From Thermoclostridium caenicola (lineage in GTDB: Bacteria > Bacillota > Clostridia > DSM-8532), in NCBI RefSeq assembly GCF_900142095.1, contig NZ_FQZP01000004.1, positions 1 to 64,000 on the forward strand: 64,000 nucleotides of DNA, given 5' to 3'. Both the position numbers and the translations under genes were made by a program. The notes beneath the pieces are model-generated. The model ran no database searches, was not told the DNA's origin, and was given only the letters and a program-made list of their open reading frames with translations. Shown piece by piece: positions 36,350 to 46,402 of this stretch (positions are counted from its first letter, which is position 1; the number at the start of each line of letters is the position of its first letter).

Positions 36350-36389
36350 GGAGGTATTGCCCAGACGGGAAGGACAATACCTCCTTTTA
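36350..36389 (+). terminator. Terminator after the 47-aa gene
   Basis: GGAGGTATTG / CAATACCTCC, a 10-bp perfect stem with a 15-nt loop followed by TTTTATT. Confidence 0.88.
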
Positions 36390-36472
36390 TTATGCCCGTC
36401 CGCGCAGGTTCATGTACTATCCGCCGTAAGGCATGCGTATAATCATACCAAAATGGTATTCGTGGTGATTAT

Positions 36473-37486
36473 ATGCAGACGTTGACCGGCTTTGCAAGGA
36501 AATATGCGATCATGGAAGAACTTGACGGAGGCTTTGGCATCGGCAGCTCTCCGGAGGCGTTTGTCAGGCTGGATTCCTGGGATGGGCGCATTGTGGCTTC
36601 GGTCCACGTAAAAGGCCTGAAACAGGGGCCTTTCAGGTATATGCTCTATCTTATTTTTTCACAGGGTGACAAGCTGGTCGCCATACCTGCGGGAAGCATC
36701 GGCACTTCCTTCCCCGGCATGCAGGCAAGCCTGGAAATCGGAGCGAATACGCTCGAGGCGCATGGGGTCAAGCCTGAGTGGGTCAAATATGCGGCTATTA
36801 CCGCCGAGAGCAGGGACAAGATGTGGATTCCGCTGTTCTCAAGCTTTGAAAAGAACCTGAAATGGGATGAGAGCCTGCGACAGGTCCTTTACAGAAAAGC
36901 GCCTGCTCAGCAGGCTGAAAAGGTGTCCGAAGCCAAAAAGGAACAGGCGGAAGAAGAGGCCGAACCGGAAAAGAAAGAGGAAGCGAAACCGGAACCTAAA
37001 CCTGAACCGAAACCGGCTGAACAAGTCCGCAGTCAGCCCGAGCAAAAGGCTGAGCAAAAGGACTTGCTTTCGGATGGAGTTGGTCTGGCCAAATGTGATA
37101 TCAGCAAGCTGGAAACCCTGCTCAAAAACAATTTTGAGGCTACCCAACCCTTTAAGCGGGGCAATCCGGACTATACCTGGTACCTGGTCAATGACCTGGC
37201 TAAGCTGAGCAACATCATGTACATGTCGGGTATCAATGTGCCCGTGTTTGCCAATCCCAAGATCCTGGTGGGGCTTTTCCGGTATAAGCATATCCTCGCC
37301 GGCCTGTATAAGGGGGAAAACCGGTCCAATTACTTTGTCATCGGGATTCCTGCCAGGGATGAGAATGATAACCGGCCTTTTGAAACCGCCTGCAGGTGGG
37401 TGCCCGTCACCGGCAGCGACTTCCGCGATTTGGGCGGATACTGGCTGGTTTATGTGAGCATGCGCTCCGGCGAGATCGTGGTCTAG
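36473..37486 (+). CDS. Two-domain protein with a Pro-Glu-Lys linker, unknown function
   Basis: A 337-residue cytoplasmic protein with no signal peptide. Residues 1-140 form one beta-rich unit (FVRLDSWDGRIVASVHVKGL...). Residues about 145-200 are a low-complexity hinge made almost only of Glu, Lys, Pro, Ala and Gln (KPEPKPEPKPAE). Residues about 205-337 form a second globular unit that includes WYLVNDLAKLSNIMYMSG and ends GGYWLVYVSMRSGEIVV. Clostridial genomes carry similar proteins without known function. It is monocistronic, flanked by terminators. Confidence 0.72.
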   Translation: MQTLTGFARKYAIMEELDGGFGIGSSPEAFVRLDSWDGRIVASVHVKGLKQGPFRYMLYLIFSQGDKLVAIPAGSIGTSFPGMQASLEIGANTLEAHGVKPEWVKYAAITAESRDKMWIPLFSSFEKNLKWDESLRQVLYRKAPAQQAEKVSEAKKEQAEEEAEPEKKEEAKPEPKPEPKPAEQVRSQPEQKAEQKDLLSDGVGLAKCDISKLETLLKNNFEATQPFKRGNPDYTWYLVNDLAKLSNIMYMSGINVPVFANPKILVGLFRYKHILAGLYKGENRSNYFVIGIPARDENDNRPFETACRWVPVTGSDFRDLGGYWLVYVSMRSGEIVV

Positions 37487-37540
37487 AATAGCAAATAGAC
37501 CTGGGCGCCAACTGTCCCTATGATTGCGTAAAATGGCAAC

Positions 37541-37563
37541 GCCGGCAAAGAAGCCGGCTTTTT
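37541..37563 (+). terminator. Terminator after the PEPK-linker gene
   Basis: GCCGGC-AAAGAA-GCCGGC followed by TTTTT. Confidence 0.88.
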
Positions 37564-37685
37564 GCTGCCTCTTTTTATGTCCATGTTTGACGAGCGTTTT
37601 TTTAACAGATACTATAGTAATGGACCCTGAAACAGGGCAAAACACCATGGACGAACCATTCCATGGAAACAGGAGGGAATAAGCT

Positions 37686-38369
37686 TTGGAGAACAGCATT
37701 GCAAGATACCTGGATCACGCGATCCTCAAGCCTGAAATGACCCGGATCGAGGCCATTGAGGCCATCAAATACGGCATAGAGCATAAGGTCAGAACCGTAT
37801 GCGTCAGACCCTGTGATGTGGAACTGGCGGTGGAACTCTGCAGGGGTACCGAAACCGATCCCTGTGTTGTGCTGGGTTTTCCCCATGGATGCGTGCTGCC
37901 GGAGGTCAAGGCCTTTGAAGCGTCCACCTATATCGATCTCGGCGTAAAGGAGATCGATATGGTTGTCAATTACGGGTTCATCCGCTCAGGGATGTGGGAA
38001 GAGGTTGAAAGGGATATCCGCGCCGTGTCGGATAAAACGCGCAAGGCCGGCGTCCTCCTGAAGGTCATCCTTGAAACCTGCACCCTTTCAAGGGAGGAAA
38101 TCATCCGGGCAACCGAAATCGCTGCCAATGCGGGCGCTGATTTTGTCAAGACTTCCACAGGATTCCATTCCGCAGGTGCTACAGAGGAAGCCGTCAAAGC
38201 CATGGTAGAAGCGGCCAAGGGCCGTATCAAGGTGAAGGCTTCCGGGGGTATCAGGGACATTGAAACCGCGCGCCGGTTCATTGAGATGGGCTGTGAGCGC
38301 CTGGGCGTGGGCTACAGCACGACCCCTGTCCTGCTTAAGGGAGAGGGCCGGTCCTCGGAAAACTATTGA
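37686..38369 (+). CDS. deoC: Deoxyribose-phosphate aldolase
   Basis: A 227-residue class I aldolase that splits deoxyribose 5-phosphate to glyceraldehyde 3-phosphate and acetaldehyde. The start is TTG 37686, with AGGAGGG eight bases upstream; no ATG fits. YLDHAILKPEMT carries the N-terminal Asp; the Schiff-base Lys is in ADFVKTSTGF (about 155), and the second Lys is in IKVKASGGIRD (about 182). With deoB and pdp at 47-50 kb it would complete nucleoside catabolism, though the genes are 9 kb apart. Confidence 0.95.
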   Translation: MENSIARYLDHAILKPEMTRIEAIEAIKYGIEHKVRTVCVRPCDVELAVELCRGTETDPCVVLGFPHGCVLPEVKAFEASTYIDLGVKEIDMVVNYGFIRSGMWEEVERDIRAVSDKTRKAGVLLKVILETCTLSREEIIRATEIAANAGADFVKTSTGFHSAGATEEAVKAMVEAAKGRIKVKASGGIRDIETARRFIEMGCERLGVGYSTTPVLLKGEGRSSENY

Positions 38370-38378
38370 TTGGATATG

Positions 38379-38402
38379 GGCGGGAAGCATCCCGCCTTTT
38401 TT
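38379..38402 (+). terminator. deoC terminator
   Basis: GGCGGG-AAGCAT-CCCGCC followed by six T. Confidence 0.9.
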
Positions 38403-38453
38403 CATGGCCGGAAGCAGGGGTTTTACACTTTATGGTTTTACGAATAAAAAAAG

Positions 38454-38483
38454 TTTACAGCCTGCCCCTGCGGATTATATAAT
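38454..38483 (+). promoter_or_regulatory. purA promoter
   Basis: TTTACA at 38454-38459, 18-nt spacer, TATAAT at 38478-38483, about 33 bp before ATG. The leader is short, so no riboswitch fits. Confidence 0.75.
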
Positions 38484-38509
38484 GGTTATTGTTTGAATTC
38501 AGGAGGTAA

Positions 38510-39790
<1,281 letters not shown>

Positions 39791-39949
39791 CCGGTTCGAA
39801 CACCGGAGCGGCAGACAAAATGGACAAAAATTAGATATATTTACAGGATATCCCCATGACGACAACGTGTTATGATATAAACATGTTCTTACGAGCCGGA
39901 GACGCGTTTTTCGGGCTGCCGTTATGGGGTAAATTAATATTGGTGGGAT

Positions 39950-39981
39950 TGGCCGGCAGTTTGTGTTATAGATGCCGGCCA
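39950..39981 (+). other. Perfect inverted repeat upstream of the glucan phosphorylase gene
   Basis: TGGCCGGCA / TGCCGGCCA, 9 bp with a 14-nt loop. It lies 65 bp before the start codon and could be a leader hairpin or an operator. It lacks a T-run. The purA-glgP gap shows no clear promoter otherwise. Confidence 0.5.
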
Positions 39982-40045
39982 TCTGCGTACAATACCATCA
40001 TGGACGCTTTTCACGGCGATACCATGATTGAGAGGAGCGCGGAAT

Positions 40046-41695
40046 ATGGAAAATCTCAAGAGCGTGGCCTATTTCTGCATGGAATACGGCATTGAGAGCG
40101 ACGTCAGGCTTTATGCCGGCGGGCTTGGCATCCTTGCGGGCGATTATATGAAGGAAGCATGCGATCAGGACTATCCCGTAATCGGTATCGGCATCCTGTG
40201 GAAACAGGGTTATGGCGAACAGCTGATAGATCCAAAAACCGGAGAGCCCTATGATGCATACAAGAACAGAGTTTATCCCTTCCTGGAGGATACGGGGGTG
40301 ACCGTTACGGTGCCCATCAGAAGGCGGGATGTCAAAATAAAGGTGTGGCAATACAAGGCTCACGGCGTACACAACCTGTATCTTCTGGATACCGACGTGG
40401 ACGGCAACGACGGCGAGGCCCGGTGGATCACGGGACAGCTTTACGGATGGTTTGGCGAAGAAAGGGTGGCGCAGGAAATGGTCCTCGGCATCGGAGGCGT
40501 GCGGGCTATCAGGGCTTTGGGGCTCAATCCTGCGGTCTACCATTTCAATGAAGGGCATGCGCTGTTTGCCGGGCTGGAGCTCATCCGCGAGAAGATGGAC
40601 CGCGGTATGCGTTTCCGCGAGGCCTGGGAGGAAACCCGGAAAGAGGTGGTCTTTACCACCCACACGCCTGTTCCGGAGGGCAACGAAACCCATCCCATCG
40701 ACAGGCTGCTCTACATGGGCGCCAACCTGAACCTGACCAAAAGGCAGCTAAAAGCCATAGGCGGCGAACCCTTCAACATGACGGCCGCTGCCCTGCGCCT
40801 GTCCCGCATTTCAAACGCCGTTTCCGATCTGCACCGGATAACCGCCCAGAAGATGTGGAAGAAGGTAAAGGGCAGAAGCGAGATCATCGGCATCACCAAC
40901 GGTATCCATATCCCCACCTGGGTGGACCGGAAGATGCTGGAGCTTGCGGAGGCGTACAACGGATCCAAGGCATCCGGGGAAGAGCTTTGGAACAGGCATA
41001 TGCATAACAAGGATGCCCTTATCGCGTTTATCCGGGAACGGACCGGCGTCAAACTGGACAGGGATGTGCTGCTGGTGGGATTTGCGCGCCGTGCCGCGCC
41101 CTACAAGCGTTCCGGACTGCTACTGTCGGATATGGAATTCCTGGAGCCTTTGCTTGATGAGCGGAAGCTGCAGATCGTCTTTTCCGGCAAGGCCCATCCC
41201 CTGGATGATACGGGCAAGCGCATTATCACCGAAATTACAGCCAAGGCCCGTGAGTACCCGGACAGCATAGTCTTTTTGGAGAATTACGACATGGAGATCG
41301 GCCGCATGCTGACCAGAGGTGCCGACATCTGGCTCAACAACCCCAGGCGGCCCCAGGAGGCGTCGGGAACATCGGGTATGAAGGCGGCCATGAACGGTGT
41401 GCTCAATGTGTCTGTGCTGGACGGGTGGTGGCCGGAAGCCTGCATCCATGGCGTCAACGGCTGGCAGTTTGGTGACGGCTTCCAGTCAGACAATCCCGCC
41501 AAAGCCGACAGGCACGATCTGAAGGCGCTCAAGACCTGCCTGCTTGAAGAGGTGCTCCCCACCTACTACGAGAAACGGAGCAAATGGGTGGAAATGATGG
41601 CGGCTTCCATAAAAACCACCAGGGAAGCCTTTAGCATGAAGCGCGTGATGGATGAGTACTATAAGAGGATGTACAATGCTGTAAGCGAAGGATAA
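40046..41695 (+). CDS. glgP: Alpha-glucan phosphorylase (short GT35 form)
   Basis: A 549-residue PLP enzyme that releases glucose 1-phosphate from alpha-1,4-glucans. ATG 40046 has GAGGAG eight bases upstream. It starts SVAYFCMEYGIESDVRLYAGGLGILAGD, typical of the short bacterial/archaeal phosphorylase, shorter than the 800-residue glycogen phosphorylases. FNEGHALF and FTTHTPVPEGNE are family blocks; the PLP lysine lies in EASGTSGMKAAMNG (about 440), followed by LDGWWPE. It probably pairs with the pullulanase at 13.6 kb in glycogen or maltodextrin use. No glgA/B/C gene is next to it. Confidence 0.93.
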   Translation: MENLKSVAYFCMEYGIESDVRLYAGGLGILAGDYMKEACDQDYPVIGIGILWKQGYGEQLIDPKTGEPYDAYKNRVYPFLEDTGVTVTVPIRRRDVKIKVWQYKAHGVHNLYLLDTDVDGNDGEARWITGQLYGWFGEERVAQEMVLGIGGVRAIRALGLNPAVYHFNEGHALFAGLELIREKMDRGMRFREAWEETRKEVVFTTHTPVPEGNETHPIDRLLYMGANLNLTKRQLKAIGGEPFNMTAAALRLSRISNAVSDLHRITAQKMWKKVKGRSEIIGITNGIHIPTWVDRKMLELAEAYNGSKASGEELWNRHMHNKDALIAFIRERTGVKLDRDVLLVGFARRAAPYKRSGLLLSDMEFLEPLLDERKLQIVFSGKAHPLDDTGKRIITEITAKAREYPDSIVFLENYDMEIGRMLTRGADIWLNNPRRPQEASGTSGMKAAMNGVLNVSVLDGWWPEACIHGVNGWQFGDGFQSDNPAKADRHDLKALKTCLLEEVLPTYYEKRSKWVEMMAASIKTTREAFSMKRVMDEYYKRMYNAVSEG

Positions 41696-41743
41696 TTCTA
41701 CTGCCGAGCACCCTGATTTTCAGCTTATGACAATGGTGATCCG

Positions 41744-41779
41744 TGCTCAAAACAAAGGGTATCCCTTTGTTTTTGAGCA
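41744..41779 (+). terminator. Hairpin after glgP
   Basis: TGCTCAAAACAAAGGG pairs with CCCTTTGTTTTTGAGCA (one bulge). A T-run lies within the 3' arm. It probably ends the glgP transcript. Confidence 0.6.
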
Positions 41780-41842
41780 ATTTTGCACTTGCCTAATCCG
41801 TCATGTATGTATTTGCTTTATTTTGCATCATTAACGACAAAG

Positions 41843-41873
41843 TGAGCACGGCGAGGAAACTCAGCCGTGCTCA
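41843..41873. repeat. Second hairpin, sharing a 15-bp direct repeat with the first
   Basis: TGAGCACGGC / GCCGTGCTCA is a perfect 10-bp inverted repeat. CCGTGCTCAAAACAA occurs both at 41741-41755 and 41865-41879, so both hairpins carry the same flank. The interval 41696-41935 contains no gene. It could be a degenerate MITE-like element. Confidence 0.55.
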
Positions 41874-41935
41874 AAACAATTGAAAGAATACTGCGCTCTT
41901 CAAGCAGGTAATAAAGATGGCTCCGTATTGCTGTC

Positions 41936-42328
41936 TTACTTGAAATACTTCTCCACGACTTCATTGTAAATTTCATTCAGGAAATGAAGGGGTTCACCAT
42001 CATAATAACGATCCATATTGGGTTGTCCTACTGAAGCTATTTTCCCTTTTGCGTTAATATTGTTCTCAGGTATGTCAAATACTCCTTGGTAGTCGCCAAC
42101 CGCATAATAGGCTCCCAGATCTTTTTGATACCTCAGGAATAAGAGGTATTCCTCACCTTTAACGGCCGGCTTAACCAAAGTAGAGCAGACCAGTTGCTTC
42201 TGCCCATCCGGGTATGTCCATATATAATACCCTTCAGCTAAAACCAGCTTGTCGCCTATGTTCACATCACCCTTATATACCTGTGTAACTTCAATTTCCC
42301 GTTTCGTATAACCAAACGATGAATGGGC
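41936..42328 (-). pseudogene. 3' fragment of a gene for a secreted-type hypothetical protein
   Basis: A leftward open frame of 130 codons. An internal ATG at 42265 gives 109 residues, but the coding look continues upstream through HSSFGYTKREIEVTQVYKGD until an in-frame TGA at 42329-42331, with no start codon or RBS. The visible part (EVTQVYKGDVNIGDKLVL, then YLLFLRYQKD) matches the C-terminal half of a beta-rich domain seen in secreted hypothetical proteins of Firmicutes. It has lost its 5' end. The DNA is more AT-rich than its neighbours, which suggests acquisition. Confidence 0.65.
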
Positions 42329-43097
42329 TCAATTTTTGGTTTCTGCCAACGGCAACCCCGGGCATTATGCCGCTTACCATATGAAATATCCGTTCCTGGT
42401 TCCCGTCTTTCCCCGTTTTCTGACCAACTGGTGGCAGTCCTACACCCACGCGCTGGACAAGGGGGCCATGATGCTTGAAGGGGATGCAAAAAGGCTTGAC
42501 CTGCAATTGATCGCCATGATCAAGGATGCGCAGGAGTTGCTGGCCGGAATGGGCTATAAACTTGAAAGCAAGGTCTTCATGACCGGATTCTCCGCATCGG
42601 GTCAGTTTGTCAACCGTTTTGCAACCCTGCATCCTGAAATGGTCAAAGCCATTGCTGTCGGCAACTTCACCATGTATCCGACGGCAAAGCTCAACGGTGT
42701 AACGCTCAATTATCCCTGGGGCATTGCGGATATCAGGAATTATACCGGCAAGGAGTTCAACAAGGCCGAATATGATAAAATAGCCAAATTCTGCTACATT
42801 GGGGATGAGGATCAGAACGACAAGCCCTACAATGTGGACTACGGGATCAGCGAGGAAGAAACCAGGGCTGTCAATGACCTGTTCGGATACGACTACGGGG
42901 TCCCCAAGTGGGAACGGAAGTGGAATTTTGTCAGGCAGCTCGGTTATGACAAGTCCATCCAGTTCAACGTGTACAAGGGCGTGGGACATGGGTATGCGGA
43001 CAATATATTCAAGGATATTCTGACTTTCTTCCAGGCCAATAATGGCGATAGAATTGTGAAGATCAAGGCGCATACCACAGCATTCGGAGATGAATAA
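42312..43097 (+). pseudogene. 5'-truncated alpha/beta hydrolase (esterase-like)
   Basis: A rightward frame of 261 codons preceded at once by an in-frame TAA (42309-42311). No SD or normal start is seen; the best internal start is TTG 42336. The nucleophile elbow is intact (MTGFSASGQFVNRFA, GxSxSG) and a late His lies in GVGHGYAD. The family's N-terminal part, usually with a signal peptide and the first strands, is missing. It resembles PHB-depolymerase-like or cell-surface esterases. It abuts the leftward fragment head-to-head, and the two frames overlap over 42312-42328. Either a deletion removed both 5' ends, or the assembly is chimeric here. Confidence 0.65.
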
Positions 43098-43188
43098 AGG
43101 GCCGAACAGGCAAGGGGATGGCTTAAGGGCCCGTATAGAAAGAATCTGCCCGGATAGCCGTAAGCGGTGAGACACAGCGGCAATCAAT

Positions 43189-43240
43189 AAGCCTGAACAG
43201 CATGCCGGTTTTAACCGACGGGCATGTGTTCAGGCTTCTT
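43189..43240. terminator. Terminator-like hairpin between the hydrolase fragment and the EF-hand protein gene
   Basis: AAGCCTGAACA / TGTTCAGGCTT, an 11-bp stem, with inner pairing of GCATGCC and GGGCATGT. Short T-rich flanks on the right side. It lies between convergent genes. Confidence 0.7.
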
Positions 43241-43275
43241 CTGTTGTGCTTCAGGAATGATCGAAGATATCCTGC

Positions 43276-44325
43276 CTAAATGGCCAGGTCTACATGCTGG
43301 ATGGTGCCTGCGGAGCCGTCCTCCCGGAGGAATATGCCCGTCCGGGAGATCTGGCCAAGGGTGTTGTTGCCCGTATCCTTCAGAGAGAAGGGCGAGGTGA
43401 TATGGCCCAGATAAATGGCACCCACACCGGCCTGACCCAGCGTGATGAGCTGTTTGCTTCCGTTTTCATCCACGGTCCAGATGCGCAGCTTCTCATAGAT
43501 GGGGTCATTCTCATCGATCCAGCCGTTGCCGTCCAGATCAAGTTCGGCCAGCTCTTCAAAACTGTTTCCCGTTCTTGGACCGAAAAGCTCGCTACCGTCA
43601 TCGACAAGGCCGTTTTCATTCCTGTCCCAAACAAGGAACCCGCTGCCCTCGGCCGTAAAGGCAATGTTCTCCGGGCTGCCGTCCATATCGATGTCAAAGG
43701 CGTAGTTGCGATCGCCAAGCTGAGCCGAGCTGTTGCGGAAATTGATCACCAGGGGATCAAGCAGGGCGTCCCCGGCCCGGATGCGCACCTGTGTGGTACT
43801 GAAAAAATCGCGGCTGACCGTAAAGCTCAGGCTGAAACTGATGACCCGGCCGTCTGCGGTGGTCACTGAACCTGAGGAGGCAAAAGACATCCTTTCATGC
43901 TCGGCCTCCTGCCTTTGCCAGGTATAGTCCAGCCCCCAGCCCAACGGTTGGGGCGATGCGGGTACAGCCGCCTGGCCTTGCAGCTGCTTGAGCTTCTTCA
44001 ACTGCTCATCTGTAAGTAACCTGGGAACGATAAGTTTAATCCGTTTGCCGGTCAGGACATAGATGAAGTCCTCGATGAGCCTGATCTTTTCCTTCTCGAT
44101 ATCGGGTAGTTCCAGGGCATTCTCTTCAGTGCTTTCGGGTTGACAGGCGGCCGCATTGGCCAACAAGGCCCTGCCCCTGTCCGAGATATCCACGCGGATG
44201 TTTTCTTCAGTAGGAACCGGGGATTGGCGGCGGTTATCCCAAATCCTTAAACTTTCAGTCTCGGAAACCCTCCGGCTGTAAGTGCTTTGGGATGCCATTT
44301 GGACATTGGCGTCTGTGATTTTCAT
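43276..44325 (-). CDS. Protein with EF-hand-like calcium loops, unknown function
   Basis: A 349-residue protein that starts at ATG 44325, seven bases after GGAGGC. It has no signal peptide. A conserved-looking N-terminus (MKITDANVQMASQ) and helical region (about 75-115) precede a beta-rich part. Two acidic loops look like calcium sites: DRNENGLVDDGSELFG (about 237-252) and DLDGNGWIDENDP (about 263-275), the latter a canonical EF-hand loop. The pattern resembles calcium-loop proteins of Gram-positive and Gram-negative bacteria that use dockerin- or VCBS-like modules. It is monocistronic and convergent with the truncated hydrolase. Confidence 0.75.
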   Translation of the reverse strand: MKITDANVQMASQSTYSRRVSETESLRIWDNRRQSPVPTEENIRVDISDRGRALLANAAACQPESTEENALELPDIEKEKIRLIEDFIYVLTGKRIKLIVPRLLTDEQLKKLKQLQGQAAVPASPQPLGWGLDYTWQRQEAEHERMSFASSGSVTTADGRVISFSLSFTVSRDFFSTTQVRIRAGDALLDPLVINFRNSSAQLGDRNYAFDIDMDGSPENIAFTAEGSGFLVWDRNENGLVDDGSELFGPRTGNSFEELAELDLDGNGWIDENDPIYEKLRIWTVDENGSKQLITLGQAGVGAIYLGHITSPFSLKDTGNNTLGQISRTGIFLREDGSAGTIQHVDLAI

Positions 44326-44487
44326 GGTACATGCCTCCCTGCATAAGAAAATCATCCGTGATGGGTTATACAGATCCTATCGGCACGGCCGCTCTCAGGC
44401 ATTAGGCATGGCCTGATCTGCTTCAAAAAGACGGGTTTCACATTGGAGCCGGCTTCATGTAAAATGGATAAAGGATGAGGTGATGGT

Positions 44488-45054
44488 ATGGATGCCTGGG
44501 AGAATTTTGTGGCAGCGTGCCTGCAATGCAGAAAATGCCCCCTGTGCGAAACCCGGAAGAATGTGGTGATCGGCAGGGGAACCAATCTGAAGGCGCCCCT
44601 TATGTTCATCGGGGAAGGTCCCGGCGAACAGGAGGATATTGAGGGAAGCGCCTTTGTAGGGCGCGCGGGAAAGCTGCTGGATCTGGCCCTGGAGGCCCTG
44701 ATGTTCAGGCCCGACCAGTATTACATAGCCAATATTGTCAAATGCAGACCGCCCGGCAACCGCATCCCGACGGAGGACGAAGCCCAGGCCTGCCTGCCCT
44801 GGCTGCGTTTCCAGGTGAAATACATCAGGCCGTCCATCATCGTATGCCTCGGTTCCACCGCCGCAAAATACATCATCGACAGGAATTTCAGGATCACGCA
44901 GGAGAGGGGAATCTGGATCGAAAAGCCAGGATTTTTCTCCATCCTTCCAACCTATCATCCATCGGCCGTTCTCCGGGATCCGGGAAAGAAGATGGATTTC
45001 TTCATGGACTTAAGGCAGGTCCGGTCCCGCATGCAGGACAACGGTATCTGGTAA
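44488..45054 (+). CDS. Family 4 uracil-DNA glycosylase (4Fe-4S)
   Basis: A 188-residue repair enzyme that removes uracil from DNA. FIGEGPGEQEDIEGSAFVGRAGKLLD (about 42-67 in pieces) is the family 4 motif 1, and motif 3 is HPSAVLRDPGKK near the C-terminus. The four cluster cysteines are likely among CLQCRKCPLC at the N-terminus and KCRPPGNR and ACLPW in the middle. Family 4 enzymes are common in thermophiles and anaerobes. It starts at ATG 44488 after a GAGGTGATGGT stretch. The next gene follows on the same strand. Confidence 0.92.
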   Translation: MDAWENFVAACLQCRKCPLCETRKNVVIGRGTNLKAPLMFIGEGPGEQEDIEGSAFVGRAGKLLDLALEALMFRPDQYYIANIVKCRPPGNRIPTEDEAQACLPWLRFQVKYIRPSIIVCLGSTAAKYIIDRNFRITQERGIWIEKPGFFSILPTYHPSAVLRDPGKKMDFFMDLRQVRSRMQDNGIW

Positions 45055-45131
45055 GCCTTCCGACGCAGACAATCAACCCTTCTGATGCTGCGGCATATGC
45101 TAGGATATGGACAATTGAGGGGTGGTCCTCC

Positions 45132-46277
45132 GTGGTATATCTGGACAATGCCGCAACAACCTGGCCTAAGCCGGAATCGGTCTATAGCGCCGTCTACCGG
45201 TTCATGCAAAGCAGCTGTGCCAATCCCGGGCGCTCAGCCCATAAAATGGCGCGCGTGTCTTCAAGCACCGTCATGAAAACCCGCGAAGCCCTGGCTGCCC
45301 TGTTCAATATCCAGAACCCGCTGGATATCGCCTTCACAGGCAACGCCACTCAGGCGCTCAATATGGCGATTCAGGGGGTCCTGCGGGAAGGGGACCATGT
45401 GGTTACCACAGCCATGGAGCATAACTCGGTGCTCAGGCCCCTCTGCCACCTCAAGCGGAGCGGCCTCATCGATTATACCGTCGTCATGCCCTATGACAGC
45501 TGCGGGCATATCAGCCCGAGCGCCATTGCGGATGCCATCCGATCCAATACCAGGCTGATCGTCATGTCCTCGGCCTCCAACGTGACCGGCACCATCCTGC
45601 CTTATGAAGAGGTGGGGCGGTTCGCCAGTGAAAAAGGCATCCTGTTCCTGGTTGACGCGGCCCAGGGTGCGGGTGTTCTGGATTTTGACGTTCAGGCCAT
45701 GCATATCTCGCTTTTGGCGTTCCCCGGCCATAAGGGGCTGATGGGACCGCAGGGGACGGGCGGCCTGTATGTGGCTCCCGGCGTGGAAATTCGCCCCATC
45801 CTCTTTGGCGGCACAGGAAGCCGATCCTTTGAAACCATACATCCCGATTTCATGCCCGATATGCTGGAGGCAGGCACGGTAAACGCCCCGGGAATCGCCG
45901 GCCTGGGCGCCGGACTCCAGTGGCTTTCAAAGGTCGGCCCGGAGAATATCCGAAAAAAGAAAAAGCTCCTGCTGGAAGCTTTCTTTGACGCCATCGGCCG
46001 GGTGCCCTCCGTCAGAATCTATTCCGAAAGGGACGCGGCCATGAACAGCGGGATCGTTTCCTTCATCATCGAAGGGATGGATTCCTCCGACATCGGCAAG
46101 CAGCTGGATACCAAATACGGAATAGCCGTCCGGTCAGGGTTCCACTGCGCGCCCCTGGCCCATGAAGCCCTTGGTACCATGAAGACCGGTCTGGTGCGCA
46201 TCAGCCCGGGGTTTTTCAACACCGTCGAGGAAATGGAGTATGCTGCCAGGGCCATACGCGCCATCGCCAGGGGGTAA
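45132..46277 (+). CDS. Cysteine desulfurase-like aminotransferase class V protein
   Basis: A 381-residue PLP enzyme. GTG 45132 is the likely start because the protein then reads VVYLDNAATTWPKPES, the exact family start, and GAGGGG lies nine bases upstream. PLP motifs are ITTAMEHNS-like TTAMEHNSVLRPL (about 95-107), VDAAQGAG and the lysine in LAFPGHKGLMGPQGTG (about 200). The sulfur-accepting Cys is in RSGFHCAPLAHEALGT (about 340), the CsdA/SufS-like short loop. It transfers sulfur from cysteine, perhaps for Fe-S or selenium/thio metabolism. No iscU/sufU gene is adjacent. It could be specialised for an unknown acceptor. Confidence 0.9.
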   Translation: MVYLDNAATTWPKPESVYSAVYRFMQSSCANPGRSAHKMARVSSSTVMKTREALAALFNIQNPLDIAFTGNATQALNMAIQGVLREGDHVVTTAMEHNSVLRPLCHLKRSGLIDYTVVMPYDSCGHISPSAIADAIRSNTRLIVMSSASNVTGTILPYEEVGRFASEKGILFLVDAAQGAGVLDFDVQAMHISLLAFPGHKGLMGPQGTGGLYVAPGVEIRPILFGGTGSRSFETIHPDFMPDMLEAGTVNAPGIAGLGAGLQWLSKVGPENIRKKKKLLLEAFFDAIGRVPSVRIYSERDAAMNSGIVSFIIEGMDSSDIGKQLDTKYGIAVRSGFHCAPLAHEALGTMKTGLVRISPGFFNTVEEMEYAARAIRAIARG

Positions 46278-46299
46278 CAGGCATAGCCGCTACGCTGAT

Positions 46300-46330
46300 G
46301 AGGCCGTTCCGTTTCATGCGGAGCGGCCTC
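46300..46330. terminator. Hairpin between convergent genes
   Basis: GAGGCCG-t-TCCG / CGGA-g-CGGCCTC, 11 pairs with one mismatch and a 7-nt loop. No T-run on either side. Confidence 0.45.
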
Positions 46331-46402
46331 GTCGGACATCCTGTATGCCAGAATCTCTTTGCGGTACGGGTGCTTCGGTCGGCATATCCGCAGGCGGGGA
46401 TT

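Noticed and set aside
39856-40095. Small rightward frame before glgP
   Set aside because: It overlaps the glgP start and RBS and contains the leader hairpin; no supporting SD.
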